Shown: positions 7,057 through 15,332, counted from the stretch's first letter. The stretch is 64,000 nt of DNA from Candidatus Saccharimonadota bacterium (GCA_905373795.1 CAJPUO010000001.1:186001-250000); one strand, 5' to 3'. Numbers and translations: made by a program. The notes: generated by a model not told the origin, from the sequence alone.

Positions 7057-9309
7057 GTGGCTGAGTTAACCTTTAACATAAAGAACGGATACGGTATCGG
7101 TGAACTGAACACCGTATTGAAATTTAACGCCACGTCCATACATCCTCAACAAAATACAAACATAATTTATGCACAAAATGGAGTCATGAAGTCATCATTT
7201 ACTCGTACCCTGAGAGATCACTCAAAAGGCGATACGATAAAAGATCATATATTTGGCATAGTTGGGTCGTGCGATATAAAAGATGACAGTGGGTCTGATT
7301 TTCCTAAAGCGCAGATTATTTCGATACCATCGTTTGATTCAGAGCCATTCAGTGCTAGTAACGCCTCTACTTTACTAGTGAACAGCAAAAAGCGTGAAGA
7401 ATACAACGCGCTAATGGAAGAATACAACAGAGGACTTCTACGATTTCTTGACAGCCTAAGAGTCGTCTCTGGTATTGGCGTACGTACGACACATGAGCAG
7501 CTATTAGCTGAGGTCTGCCTGTCTCTCGATTCAGGGTCGGACAGAACATCTGAATCTTTGATTAGAATGATAAAAGCTAATCGAGATCAAATCGAGAAGC
7601 AGCCCGATTTTATATTACAATTGCCGTATCGGATAGCCGGAAGCAAAGATGCTATTAAGTTCGCAAACGACAACCAGGGAGTGATAGATCAGTTGATGAA
7701 GGCTTACGAGGAGGTAAAAAAGACAGCATCGTTTTTAAGAGGCGGTTTTGATTCTGGTAACGCACAAAAGCTCGCAAAGGAAATTGAGAAGAGTAAGTTC
7801 TTTGACGTAGACCATGACCTCGAGCTTTACAATTCTTCCACTGGGCAGCTCGAAAAAGTAACAAACATTGAAGAACTCAATGCAAAAATTAAAACTGATA
7901 TAGATATTGTCCTTGATAAATATCCTAATCTTAGGACAAAATTCAACAAGATGACCTCTGACCTTTCGACGGGCACTCGTGCTGAATTGAAATCGTTACT
8001 AGAGAACGATGGTACTAAAGAAATTATCGTTCTTATGAATAATCCCAAAGTGTACAAACGTCGTCTATGGTGGGGATACATAAAAGGCTGCTTGGAAAGC
8101 TACGACGAATTAGATGTCATAGGAAAAGGTATCGAGAAAAGGTTAGCTGAAATACTTAAAGAGGCAAAGAAAGAGGAAACAAAATGGGATAAAGTCGTTA
8201 AACAGTTTAATAATCGTTTTAGCAACTTACCTTATCGCCTAGAAGTAGGGAACAAGCATAACGTAGTTCTTAAGGGCAGTATTCCAGAAATGACACTTAC
8301 ATACTCGCACCCGTCTCACGGCGATAAGCCGTTTCGAGACGAAAAAGAGCGTGAAACACTTATTAGAGATCGGATCAGTACAGGAGAACGGAAAGCGTTT
8401 TATTTATTAAATGTCCTGTTTGAAGTGGAGACAGCACAACAATCGGGCAATAAACATCTCGTCATACTCGATGATATCGTTGACTCCTTCGACTATAAAA
8501 ATAAATATGCATTCCTAGAGTATATTCACGACATAGCTACAAAATACGACAACATATTCCTACTCATATTGACTCATAACTTTGATTTCTTCAGATTGCT
8601 TCAGTTTCGTCTTTTTGGCGAGAATTACCGCGAGAAATGCTGGTTCGCGCAGCGAGTCGGTAGCAAGATAAGCTTAGCTACTGGTGGGCAGTTTAATGTC
8701 ATTAAGTATACTCGCGACCAAGCAAGCACTAACGCAACTATGTGGTTTTCTCTAATACCATTCGCTCGTAATATTATCGAGTATCGCTGTCAAAATACTA
8801 CATCCGATGCGGATTACCAGTTACTATCTGAGTGTCTACACGACCTAGATGCAGACCACTCGCTTGAGAATATCCATGATATTTTGCGTAGGGAGTTGGG
8901 AGTTGCAGGCTGCCCGCTGAGGCTCACTGACAAGTTTGAAGATAAGTTATTAGAAACTGCGGAGGGTATCTACATGTCGGCGGAAAACGACATAATCATC
9001 CAAAATAATCTTGTTTTAGCTATGGCGTCTCGTCATCTTGCCGAAAGGTACATGAAGTCACAGTTATCGAGGTCAGACATTGACACGGCTAAGCAGGATG
9101 AAAAGAACTTTACTCGACAGCTCTTTGAGCAATTTAGACTCAAGGCCAATCCGTCCGACGAAACAATAAATGCTCTAGACAGAGTGAACCTAATCACTCC
9201 CGAACATATACACATTAATGCTTTCATGTACGAACCACTGATTGACCTGGGGATAGATGAGCTTAAGGATTTGTACGCTTCAATGAAGGGCTTGTGCGGA
9301 ATAGAATAA
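7057..9309 (+). CDS. ABC-type AAA ATPase attached to the type II RM operon
   Basis: A 750-residue cytoplasmic ATPase starting at GTG one base after the endonuclease stop. P-loop: AQNGVMKSSF (residues 39-48), in which the usual Gly before Lys is Met. The ABC signature ISTGERKAF precedes Walker B HLVILDDIVDSFD, and LTHNFDFFR supplies the switch His. The region between P-loop and signature is helical and charged, like the coiled-coil insert of RloC/PrrC/AAA_13 proteins. The C-terminal 200 residues include an FARNIIEYRC helix and many conserved-looking His and Glu residues but no domain I recognise. PrrC and RloC are anticodon nucleases that guard restriction systems; such a role here is only a hypothesis. 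Confidence 0.75.
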   Translation: MAELTFNIKNGYGIGELNTVLKFNATSIHPQQNTNIIYAQNGVMKSSFTRTLRDHSKGDTIKDHIFGIVGSCDIKDDSGSDFPKAQIISIPSFDSEPFSASNASTLLVNSKKREEYNALMEEYNRGLLRFLDSLRVVSGIGVRTTHEQLLAEVCLSLDSGSDRTSESLIRMIKANRDQIEKQPDFILQLPYRIAGSKDAIKFANDNQGVIDQLMKAYEEVKKTASFLRGGFDSGNAQKLAKEIEKSKFFDVDHDLELYNSSTGQLEKVTNIEELNAKIKTDIDIVLDKYPNLRTKFNKMTSDLSTGTRAELKSLLENDGTKEIIVLMNNPKVYKRRLWWGYIKGCLESYDELDVIGKGIEKRLAEILKEAKKEETKWDKVVKQFNNRFSNLPYRLEVGNKHNVVLKGSIPEMTLTYSHPSHGDKPFRDEKERETLIRDRISTGERKAFYLLNVLFEVETAQQSGNKHLVILDDIVDSFDYKNKYAFLEYIHDIATKYDNIFLLILTHNFDFFRLLQFRLFGENYREKCWFAQRVGSKISLATGGQFNVIKYTRDQASTNATMWFSLIPFARNIIEYRCQNTTSDADYQLLSECLHDLDADHSLENIHDILRRELGVAGCPLRLTDKFEDKLLETAEGIYMSAENDIIIQNNLVLAMASRHLAERYMKSQLSRSDIDTAKQDEKNFTRQLFEQFRLKANPSDETINALDRVNLITPEHIHINAFMYEPLIDLGIDELKDLYASMKGLCGIE

Positions 9310-9457
9310 CTTCAAGCATCACTCCTAGGCTCTGTTTAAGTTAGTTGGAGCTAAAGTCTTTTATAAAAATGATTATATTGCAAACAACTAACACCGCTAC
9401 CAGGCAATGTGTAGATTATTGATAATGTTACGGATCTGTCTTATCGTTAAATTAACT

Positions 9458-9467
9458 TTGGTATAAT
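9458..9467 (+). promoter_or_regulatory. Extended -10 promoter of the leader peptide
   Basis: TGG-TATAAT, with TATAAT at 9462-9467. It lies seven bases before ATG 9475, so transcription should start at or next to the start codon. No good -35 is visible, as expected for an extended -10. Confidence 0.7.
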
Positions 9468-9474
9468 AATCTAT

Positions 9475-9519
9475 ATGACAAAATTATTTTCACAACATCA
9501 CCATCATCTCCACGTGTAA
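9475..9519 (+). CDS. Histidine-rich leader peptide
   Basis: A 14-codon ORF encoding MTKLFSQHHHHLHV, with five His codons out of seven between positions 8 and 13. It is too short for routine annotation. It is leaderless, immediately precedes an attenuator, and closely resembles the HisL peptide of enterobacterial his operons, where ribosome stalling at His codons senses charged tRNA-His. The downstream gene here is not his biosynthesis but an S66 peptidase. Probably not functional as a product; its translation is the signal. Confidence 0.75.
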   Translation: MTKLFSQHHHHLHV

Positions 9520-9555
9520 GCAGGAGGTGTTTTATTGCTGTTTTGTGCCTCCTGC
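9505..9555 (+). promoter_or_regulatory. Three-way alternative RNA pairing (attenuator segments 1-3)
   Basis: Segment 1, CAUCUCC (9505-9511, inside the His codons), can pair with segment 2, GGAGGUG (9523-9529). Segment 2 extended, GCAGGAGG (9520-9527), can instead pair perfectly over eight bases with segment 3, CCUCCUGC (9548-9555). Segment 3 is also the 5' arm of the terminator, so 2:3 and the terminator exclude each other. A ribosome stalled on the His codons masks segment 1 and frees 2 to form the antiterminator. A ribosome at the stop codon masks 2 and lets the terminator form. Confidence 0.75.
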
Positions 9556-9567
9556 GGGAGGTTTTTT
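9548..9567 (+). terminator. Attenuator terminator
   Basis: CCTCC (9548-9552) pairs with GGAGG (9557-9561) around a four-base loop and is followed by six T residues. It lies 29 bases before the S66 peptidase start. Confidence 0.75.
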
Positions 9568-9596
9568 GATTAATTAATTTTTAGGAAAGGGAACGT

Positions 9597-10589
9597 ATGA
9601 TACCAGATAAATTACAGTCAGGCGATGAAATTAGAATAGTTGCGCCGGCGCGCTCAGCGAGTGATATTGATGAAAGAGTTTTAGATAGGGCGAAAGCAGC
9701 CCTAGAATCACTGGGACTAAAAGTTACGTTTAGCAAAAATGCTTTTTCTCGCAATCAGCGAGGTTGTCCGACGGACGACGAGAAGGTTGAGGATTTGCAC
9801 GAAGCGTTTATGGACGAAAACGTGAAGTGTATTCTGGCGGCGATTGGCGGATTTAATTCCAACCAGTTGCTTGGTAAAATTAACTGGCAAATTATAAAGG
9901 ACAATCCGAAGATCTTTGGTGGCTTTTCTGACATCACCATCCTCAATCATGCGATTTTGGCAAAAACTGGGCTGGTGACTTATGCGATGCCGAATTTCTA
10001 CTGTTTTGGTTTGCCGCCAGAAGCTAATTATTCGTTGGAGTATTTTCGGCGGTGTTTGCTTTCAGATCAGCCGGCAGAGTTTGTCGTTCAGCAATCGGAA
10101 ACATTTTACGATTTTCCGTGGAATTATGACGAAACTTCGCCGCGCCAGGCTTTGAAAAATAATGGGCCGCGAGTTGTGCAGGGCGGATCGGCTGAAGGAA
10201 TAATGATTGGTGGCAATCTTTGTAGCCTAAACTTGTTGAACGGTACGGAATATTTTCCGAAAATTGAAGGCGATATTATTTTGTGTATTGAAGACGATAG
10301 CTATGATTCAATTCCCGAAACGGTTGAACGAAATTTTCAATCCTTAATGCAGCAGCCTTTCTTTCGTCAAGTAAAAGCAGTTTTAGTTGGGCGTTTCCAG
10401 GGCGAATCTCGGGCGACTGACGATATGATTAGCGACATCATTCTTTCAAAGAGTATCGATTCAAAAATTCCAGTGATAGTTAATCTGGATTTTGGTCACA
10501 CTGACCCGAAGTTCACGTATCCTGTCGGCGGTAAATGTGAGGTTGTAGCGGGAGATGATATTAAAATTGTTATTCGTTGCGGTGATTAA
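9597..10589 (+). CDS. S66-family peptidase (LD-carboxypeptidase / MccF-like)
   Basis: A 330-residue cytoplasmic serine peptidase. It opens LQSGDEIRIVAPA, has the nucleophile region GGFSDIT (near residue 118), the GGNLCSLNLL Glu-bearing region near residue 205, and the C-terminal NLDFGHTDPKFTYPVG with the catalytic His. LdcA trims murein tetrapeptides. MccF cleaves the acyl-phosphoramidate link of processed microcin C and protects cells from an aminoacyl-tRNA synthetase inhibitor. The open active-site loop pattern fits MccF-like members, but I cannot separate the two with certainty. A good AGGAAAGG Shine-Dalgarno precedes ATG 9597. Expression should depend on the His attenuator upstream. Confidence 0.85.
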   Translation: MIPDKLQSGDEIRIVAPARSASDIDERVLDRAKAALESLGLKVTFSKNAFSRNQRGCPTDDEKVEDLHEAFMDENVKCILAAIGGFNSNQLLGKINWQIIKDNPKIFGGFSDITILNHAILAKTGLVTYAMPNFYCFGLPPEANYSLEYFRRCLLSDQPAEFVVQQSETFYDFPWNYDETSPRQALKNNGPRVVQGGSAEGIMIGGNLCSLNLLNGTEYFPKIEGDIILCIEDDSYDSIPETVERNFQSLMQQPFFRQVKAVLVGRFQGESRATDDMISDIILSKSIDSKIPVIVNLDFGHTDPKFTYPVGGKCEVVAGDDIKIVIRCGD

Positions 10590-10664
10590 TTTCTTTTTGA
10601 GCGGGGAGCTTTCAGCAATTTTTCAGATCTATGTACTAAAGTCAAGAAAGAGGATAGTTAGCTA

Positions 10665-10771
10665 ATGAGAATTTTACTAGTAGAAGATGACGTGGCGATT
10701 GCGCCGTCCGAACGAGAAGCTGGAAGAAATCTTACGGGTCGGAGTTTGTGTTGGTTGTTCCGCGTGGTTGA
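10665..10771 (+). pseudogene. Deletion scar of a two-component system
   Basis: ATG 10665 opens MRILLVEDDVAIA, the exact N-terminus of an OmpR-type response regulator receiver domain, and then homology is lost after about 13 codons. In another frame, from about 10733, YGSEFVLVVPRG-stop is the typical C-terminal end of a histidine kinase ATPase domain. The simplest reading is a deletion that removed nearly all of an adjacent regulator-kinase pair and left both outer ends. Confidence 0.6.
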
Positions 10772-10831
10772 ATATGTAACTCTCGCTACTTTTACAATTT
10801 GACTCATATACTACAATTAAAGTAATCTATA

Positions 10832-11377
10832 ATGTATATGCCTCATATACACAATAAACCTGGCCAGCACGACATTTGTGTTAGCGGATATATAGTGAAA
10901 ATAACGGAGGGTGATGAGCCTCGGATTATTCTACACAAGCACCGCAAGCTAAAGATGTTGCTGCAGTTTGGCGGGCATGTGGAGTTGGATGAAACACCGT
11001 GGCAAGCGGTTTTGCGTGAAATAGCCGAAGAATCTGGTTATGATAAGAATCAACTAAAGCTGCTGCAGCCATGTTATAACAGACTTACGTCACTGCCTGG
11101 AGTAAAGTTACATCCTCAGCCGATTGCGATTCATACATATCCTGCTGGCGGCGGACATTATCACACCGACATAAGCTATGCATTCATCACGTCGGAAAAT
11201 CCAATACGCAAGATAGCTGATGATGAATCCGATAATATTAATCTTTTTAGTTTGAACGAGCTTGAGAAACTCGCGTCAAAACAGATATACGACAATGCTA
11301 AGGCTATTGCTGTGTACACTTTGACTACAGTGATTGAAGAATGGAAAGAGGCAGATTTGTTACTTTATAAATCCTAG
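10832..11377 (+). CDS. Nudix hydrolase
   Basis: A 181-residue protein with a perfect Nudix box: G-x5-E-x7-REIAEESGY in GGHVELDETPWQ and the residues after it (about 50-72). Nudix enzymes hydrolyse nucleoside diphosphates linked to another group. The HPQPIAIHTYPAGGGHYHTDISY region suggests an extra metal-rich face near the active site, seen in several Nudix subfamilies. Start is ATG 10832 or 10838; a TACAAT box sits at 10812-10817. Substrate not predictable. Confidence 0.9.
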   Translation: MYMPHIHNKPGQHDICVSGYIVKITEGDEPRIILHKHRKLKMLLQFGGHVELDETPWQAVLREIAEESGYDKNQLKLLQPCYNRLTSLPGVKLHPQPIAIHTYPAGGGHYHTDISYAFITSENPIRKIADDESDNINLFSLNELEKLASKQIYDNAKAIAVYTLTTVIEEWKEADLLLYKS

Positions 11378-11483
11378 ACCGTCTATACCTAGGATGTCGT
11401 ATATCGTTCACTTCACGGACAGTTTGAGAAAGTTGAGTCTTAATTATGTATTAGACAATAGGAAGTAGCAATCCTAATCTAAT

Positions 11484-11491
11484 GCTATAAT
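11484..11491 (+). promoter_or_regulatory. Extended -10, leaderless start of the APH-like gene
   Basis: TGC-TATAAT (TATAAT at 11486-11491) is followed by six bases and ATG 11498. No Shine-Dalgarno is present. Confidence 0.65.
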
Positions 11492-11497
11492 TTTCTC

Positions 11498-12508
11498 ATG
11501 GAGACCCTACCCAATCACAACAAGTTACTAACCTACAGAGCACTGCAATGTGCGGCAGCGGAGCTTGGTGTCAATGTATCTGATTTACAAATTGCATCAG
11601 TGAGCGGCGGCTTTTCACGTAATCGCCGAGCCTTGGTGTCGGCGGGCGATAGGACAATTTTTGTCAAAGAAGTTGATGTCGATTTACTGCCAGACGCTGG
11701 AGAACGGGAATTGGCTTGGCTGAAAAAAGACTATGGGGTGACGCAGTTGTTGCAGAAACTTCACCCGCAATATGTGGCTGATTGGACTAAGTTGGCTGGT
11801 GATGGATATGTGCTGATGACAACCAGTTATGCGTCAGCCGACGGCTGGCTATGGCAGCCGTCGGCGGAAAAATTTGTGGCCAAGCGGTATATTTCGGCGG
11901 TGGTAGCGGCGACTCGCGAGCTGGAAAACACGCAGTTGGCAGATGAGGTGATTGAGGAATTACAGCTGCAGCCGTTTACGACGGCGGAACTCGGCTTGGA
12001 TGACGGCATTGATCGAGTTATTGCCGAGGCTGATATTCGCCGTCAGTTGATTGATAATTACCGAACATTATTACCGGAGCAATCAGAAGTCAACCAGCAG
12101 CGCTGCCAGAAGATAATTAGGCTGCTGAGTGAGCGTGATAAATTAGCAGATATTTCGGCACATGCCAAGCAATTCGCCAAGCAGCCAGAAAACTGTTTTG
12201 ATCACAGTGATGTTCGCAGCGATAATTTGGCATTTCAGCCGCAAACTGGTGAGTTGAAATTGGTCGATTGGAATTGGGCCTCCTATGCACCGCGGGGGTC
12301 TGGGGCGACGGAGTTTTTGATCGACATGGCGCGGCATGGTCAGGATGTAACGCCGTGGCTAGACGAGCTCAATGCGGAGATGTTAGCGGCATTTGTTGGC
12401 TTTTATCTTATCCGCAGCCTCAAACCGCCGCTCCAGCCAGGCGATAATCTTCGCCAAATGCAGGCACTGTCAGCGGCCACCGCTTATGATTTGTTGGAGC
12501 GCACGTGA
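11498..12508 (+). CDS. APH-like phosphotransferase
   Basis: A 336-residue protein of the aminoglycoside phosphotransferase / choline kinase fold. Catalytic loop: FDHSDVRSDNLAF (about residues 235-247, HxDxxxxN). Metal-binding: KLVDWNW (DxD replaced by DWN). The N-terminal lobe has VSGGFSRNR and TIFVKEV, whose Lys is a candidate ATP-binding residue. Such proteins phosphorylate small hydroxyl metabolites or antibiotics. The downstream P-loop kinase overlaps it by four bases (GTGA), so the two are one unit. Confidence 0.8.
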   Translation: METLPNHNKLLTYRALQCAAAELGVNVSDLQIASVSGGFSRNRRALVSAGDRTIFVKEVDVDLLPDAGERELAWLKKDYGVTQLLQKLHPQYVADWTKLAGDGYVLMTTSYASADGWLWQPSAEKFVAKRYISAVVAATRELENTQLADEVIEELQLQPFTTAELGLDDGIDRVIAEADIRRQLIDNYRTLLPEQSEVNQQRCQKIIRLLSERDKLADISAHAKQFAKQPENCFDHSDVRSDNLAFQPQTGELKLVDWNWASYAPRGSGATEFLIDMARHGQDVTPWLDELNAEMLAAFVGFYLIRSLKPPLQPGDNLRQMQALSAATAYDLLERT

Positions 12509-13038
12509 CGACCCCACTTATCATTCTCCGCGGTAATTCTGGTTGCGGTAAAACCAGCACGGCGCGCTTGCTCCAGCGTCAGCTAGGTTACGGCACGATG
12601 CTGGTGTCGCAGGATGTGGTGCGCCGGGAAATACTTCGCGTGAAAGATAGCGAAAGCAATCCGGCGATTCAGCTGATTTACGATCTATGCATGTACGGTA
12701 GTAACGTTGGTTATACGGTGATTTTGGAAGGTATTTTGAGCAATAAAAAATACGGCGCGATGCTGCAACGGTTGCTGAATGATTTTCAGGGCGAAAAACT
12801 GATTTATTATTTTGACATATCGTTTGAGGAAACGGTGCGCCGCCACGCTACCAAGCCAAACGCTCATGAATTTGGCGAATCGGAGATGCGCCAGTGGTGG
12901 AAAGATCAGGACGTTTTGAATGTGCCAGGCGAGCAGCGAATTGGCGAACAGCTGACTCAGGCAAAGGTTATTGATATGATTCACCGCGATGTTTTGGCGT
13001 TATCAGAGGGGGCGAATACTTCCTCGTCTCGCATGTAA
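12505..13038 (+). CDS. P-loop kinase (AAA_33 / zeta-like)
   Basis: A 177-residue nucleotide-binding protein. P-loop GNSGCGKTS at residues 10-18, LVSQDVVRREIL next (typical of the chloramphenicol phosphotransferase/zeta-toxin/AAA_33 group), and TVILEGIL as Walker B-like strand. A lid with ETVRRHATKP resembles small-molecule kinases. GTG 12505 overlaps the upstream stop. It may act on the same class of substrates as the APH-like partner. Confidence 0.8.
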   Translation: MTTPLIILRGNSGCGKTSTARLLQRQLGYGTMLVSQDVVRREILRVKDSESNPAIQLIYDLCMYGSNVGYTVILEGILSNKKYGAMLQRLLNDFQGEKLIYYFDISFEETVRRHATKPNAHEFGESEMRQWWKDQDVLNVPGEQRIGEQLTQAKVIDMIHRDVLALSEGANTSSSRM

Positions 13039-13057
13039 ATAATACAATGTATTTTCG

Positions 13058-13087
13058 TTGACAAACGCTATATATCGCGTGTATATT
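13058..13087 (+). promoter_or_regulatory. Sigma-70 promoter of the nrd operon
   Basis: Consensus TTGACA at 13058-13063 and TATATT at 13082-13087, spacing 18. One NrdR box lies in the spacer and the other just after the start site. Confidence 0.7.
13065..13080 (+). promoter_or_regulatory. NrdR box 1
   Basis: ACGCTATATATCGCGT matches the NrdR consensus acaCwATATcTwGtgt at about 12 of 16 positions and sits between -35 and -10. Confidence 0.65.
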
Positions 13088-13096
13088 CTATATTAA

Positions 13097-13112
13097 GCAC
13101 TAGATATGGTGT
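13097..13112 (+). promoter_or_regulatory. NrdR box 2
   Basis: GCACTAGATATGGTGT matches the NrdR consensus well. Its centre is 32 bases, about three helical turns, from box 1, the spacing usual for paired NrdR sites. Confidence 0.65.
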
Positions 13113-13144
13113 TTTAGAAAATAAATAACGTTTTTTGCAACACA

Positions 13145-13195
13145 AGCCCCTCGGGGAGGTTGGGGCTGGTTTGCTATTGCCATAATAAGGAGGGG
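13145..13195 (+). promoter_or_regulatory. Possible switchable 5' leader of nrdD
   Basis: AGCCCC (13145-13150) can pair with GGGGCT (13162-13167). The overlapping CCCCTC (13147-13152) can instead pair with GAGGGG (13190-13195), which is part of the nrdD Shine-Dalgarno. The two foldings exclude each other. Confidence 0.3.
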
Positions 13196-13196
13196 T

Positions 13197-15332
13197 ATGT
13201 ACAAATCAATCAAAAAACGCGATGGTCGGACTGTTAAATTTGACCGTAAAAAAATTGAAAAGGCCATCGAGAAGGCGGGCCTAGAGACCGGCGAGTTTGA
13301 CGCCAAGCAGGCCGTCAAATTGACCGATAAGGTACTGGCGGTACTAGAAACCCGCAACCCAAAACGCTTGCCGAGTGTCGAAGATATCCAGGATGTCGTC
13401 GAGGATATTTTGATTGATTCCAGATTCAAGAAAACTGCCAAAGCCTACATTATCTACCGCGACCAGCATAAAAAACTGCGTGAAATTACATCCAATGCGC
13501 ACGTCGATTTGATTGATAAATACGTCAATAATCTAGACTGGAAAGTCAAAGAAAACTCCAACATGGGCTATAGTTTGCAGGGCCTGAATAACTACGTTTC
13601 GGCGGAAATTACCAAGACCTACTGGCTGGATAAGATCTATTCGCCGAAAATCGGCCGGGCGCATAAAGAGGGTGATTTGCATATTCACGACCTCAATTTA
13701 CTGAGTGTTTACTGCGTTGGCTGGGATCTGATGGATTTGCTGCGTCAAGGCTTCACTGGTGTTAAAAACAAGGTTGCCTCCAAACCGGCCAAGCATTTCC
13801 GTTCAGCTCTTGGACAGGTGGTCAATTTCTTTTACACTTTGCAGGGCGAGGCGGCTGGCGCTCAGGCGTTCTCTGACTTTGACACACTCTTGGCACCGTT
13901 CATTCGCGCTGATAAGCTGAGCTATGACGAGGTTAAACAGGCATTGCAAGAATTTGTCTTTAACGTTAACGTGCCAACTAGGGTTGGTTTCCAGACGCCG
14001 TTTACCAACATCACGCTTGATCTGGAATGCCCGAAGCATATGGCTGGCAATCCAGTGATTATCGGCGGCGAGATGCAGGATACCAACTACGGCGATTACC
14101 AGGAAGAGATGAACATGCTTAATAAGGCGCTGCTGGAGGTCTTGTCTGAGGGCGACGCCAACGGCCGAGTCTTTACCTTCCCGATTCCGACGGTCAATAT
14201 CACCAAAGATTTCAACTGGGATAATCCGGTTATTGAAAACCTTTGGGAGGCTAGCGCCAAATACGGTATTCCGTACTTCTCGAACTTCATCAATTCCGAT
14301 ATGGATCCAGAGGATGCGCGCTCGATGTGCTGCCGCTTGCGCATCGATAATCGCCAGCTGGAATATCGCGGCGGCGGCTTGTTTGGTAGTAATCCGATGA
14401 CCGGTTCAATTGGTGTGGTGACAATTAATCTGCCGCGCTTGGCACTGAAATCAAAGAATGAGAAAGAGTTTTTCAAGGGTCTGGGCGAATTGATGGATAT
14501 GGCGCGCGACAGCCTGGAGACCAAACGCAAGGTGCTGGAACAGTTGACCGATTCGGATATCAGCCTGTATCCGTACACCAAGTTTTACCTGCGCGATATT
14601 AAAAAACGCTTCAACGAGTACTGGAAAAATCACTTCTCGACCATCGGTCTGATTGGTACTAACGAAGCGGCATTGAACTTGCTGGGCGTTGACATTGGCA
14701 CTGAAAAGGGTAAGATCTTTGCCGAGAAGACGCTTGACTTCATGCGCGATCGACTAGTGGAATACCAGAAAGAAACGGGCAATAATTATAACCTGGAGGC
14801 GACACCAGCTGAGGGGACGACTTACCGTTTGGCGCGGATTGACAAGGCCAGCTTCCCCGACCGAGCACACTTTGCCAATGGCTTGGGTGCGGAAGTTAAA
14901 CATCCGTTCTATACCAATTCCAGCCACCTACCAGTCAACTACACTGACGACCTGTTCGAGCTGATGGATTTGCAAGATAATTTGCAGACCAAATACACGG
15001 GCGGTACGGTGATTCACTTCTTCCTGGGCGAGCGCATGGACGATCCGCAGACGCTGAAAAAACTGGTCAAAACGATTTGCGAAAATTACAAATTGCCGTA
15101 CTTTACCTTTACGCCAAGCTTCTCAATCTGTGCTAACCACGGCTATATCGTCGGCGAGCATCCGGCTTGCCCGAATTGCGGCGAAAGTACCGAGGTCTAC
15201 TCGCGGGTGGTTGGTTTCTTGCGCCCAGTTTCCCAGTGGAATAACGGTAAGCAGGCTGAATTTGACATGAGGGAGCATTATGACGATGCCGCCGAACACC
15301 AGCGAGCTTGCGCCGTCGCTGTCCCAGCTTAA
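13197..15332 (+). CDS. nrdD: Anaerobic ribonucleoside-triphosphate reductase (class III)
   Basis: A 711-residue glycyl-radical enzyme that reduces NTPs to dNTPs. The first 90 residues form an ATP-cone (MYKSIKKRDGRTVKFD), the allosteric domain. The C-terminus carries a zinc site with C645, H648, C658 and C661 and then the radical motif RVVGFLRPV, with the glycyl residue at G673. Starts at ATG 13197 after AAGGAGG. It is followed by its activase, overlapping by 53 bases. It is the only RNR seen here, suggesting anaerobic or microaerophilic life. Paired NrdR boxes upstream imply repression when dATP is high. Confidence 0.95.
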   Translation: MYKSIKKRDGRTVKFDRKKIEKAIEKAGLETGEFDAKQAVKLTDKVLAVLETRNPKRLPSVEDIQDVVEDILIDSRFKKTAKAYIIYRDQHKKLREITSNAHVDLIDKYVNNLDWKVKENSNMGYSLQGLNNYVSAEITKTYWLDKIYSPKIGRAHKEGDLHIHDLNLLSVYCVGWDLMDLLRQGFTGVKNKVASKPAKHFRSALGQVVNFFYTLQGEAAGAQAFSDFDTLLAPFIRADKLSYDEVKQALQEFVFNVNVPTRVGFQTPFTNITLDLECPKHMAGNPVIIGGEMQDTNYGDYQEEMNMLNKALLEVLSEGDANGRVFTFPIPTVNITKDFNWDNPVIENLWEASAKYGIPYFSNFINSDMDPEDARSMCCRLRIDNRQLEYRGGGLFGSNPMTGSIGVVTINLPRLALKSKNEKEFFKGLGELMDMARDSLETKRKVLEQLTDSDISLYPYTKFYLRDIKKRFNEYWKNHFSTIGLIGTNEAALNLLGVDIGTEKGKIFAEKTLDFMRDRLVEYQKETGNNYNLEATPAEGTTYRLARIDKASFPDRAHFANGLGAEVKHPFYTNSSHLPVNYTDDLFELMDLQDNLQTKYTGGTVIHFFLGERMDDPQTLKKLVKTICENYKLPYFTFTPSFSICANHGYIVGEHPACPNCGESTEVYSRVVGFLRPVSQWNNGKQAEFDMREHYDDAAEHQRACAVAVPA

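Noticed and set aside
9535..9573. TTG-started 12-codon ORF behind a perfect AGGAGGTG inside the attenuator
   Set aside because: The AGGAGGTG is explained as attenuator segment 2, and the frame runs through the terminator; it is more likely chance.
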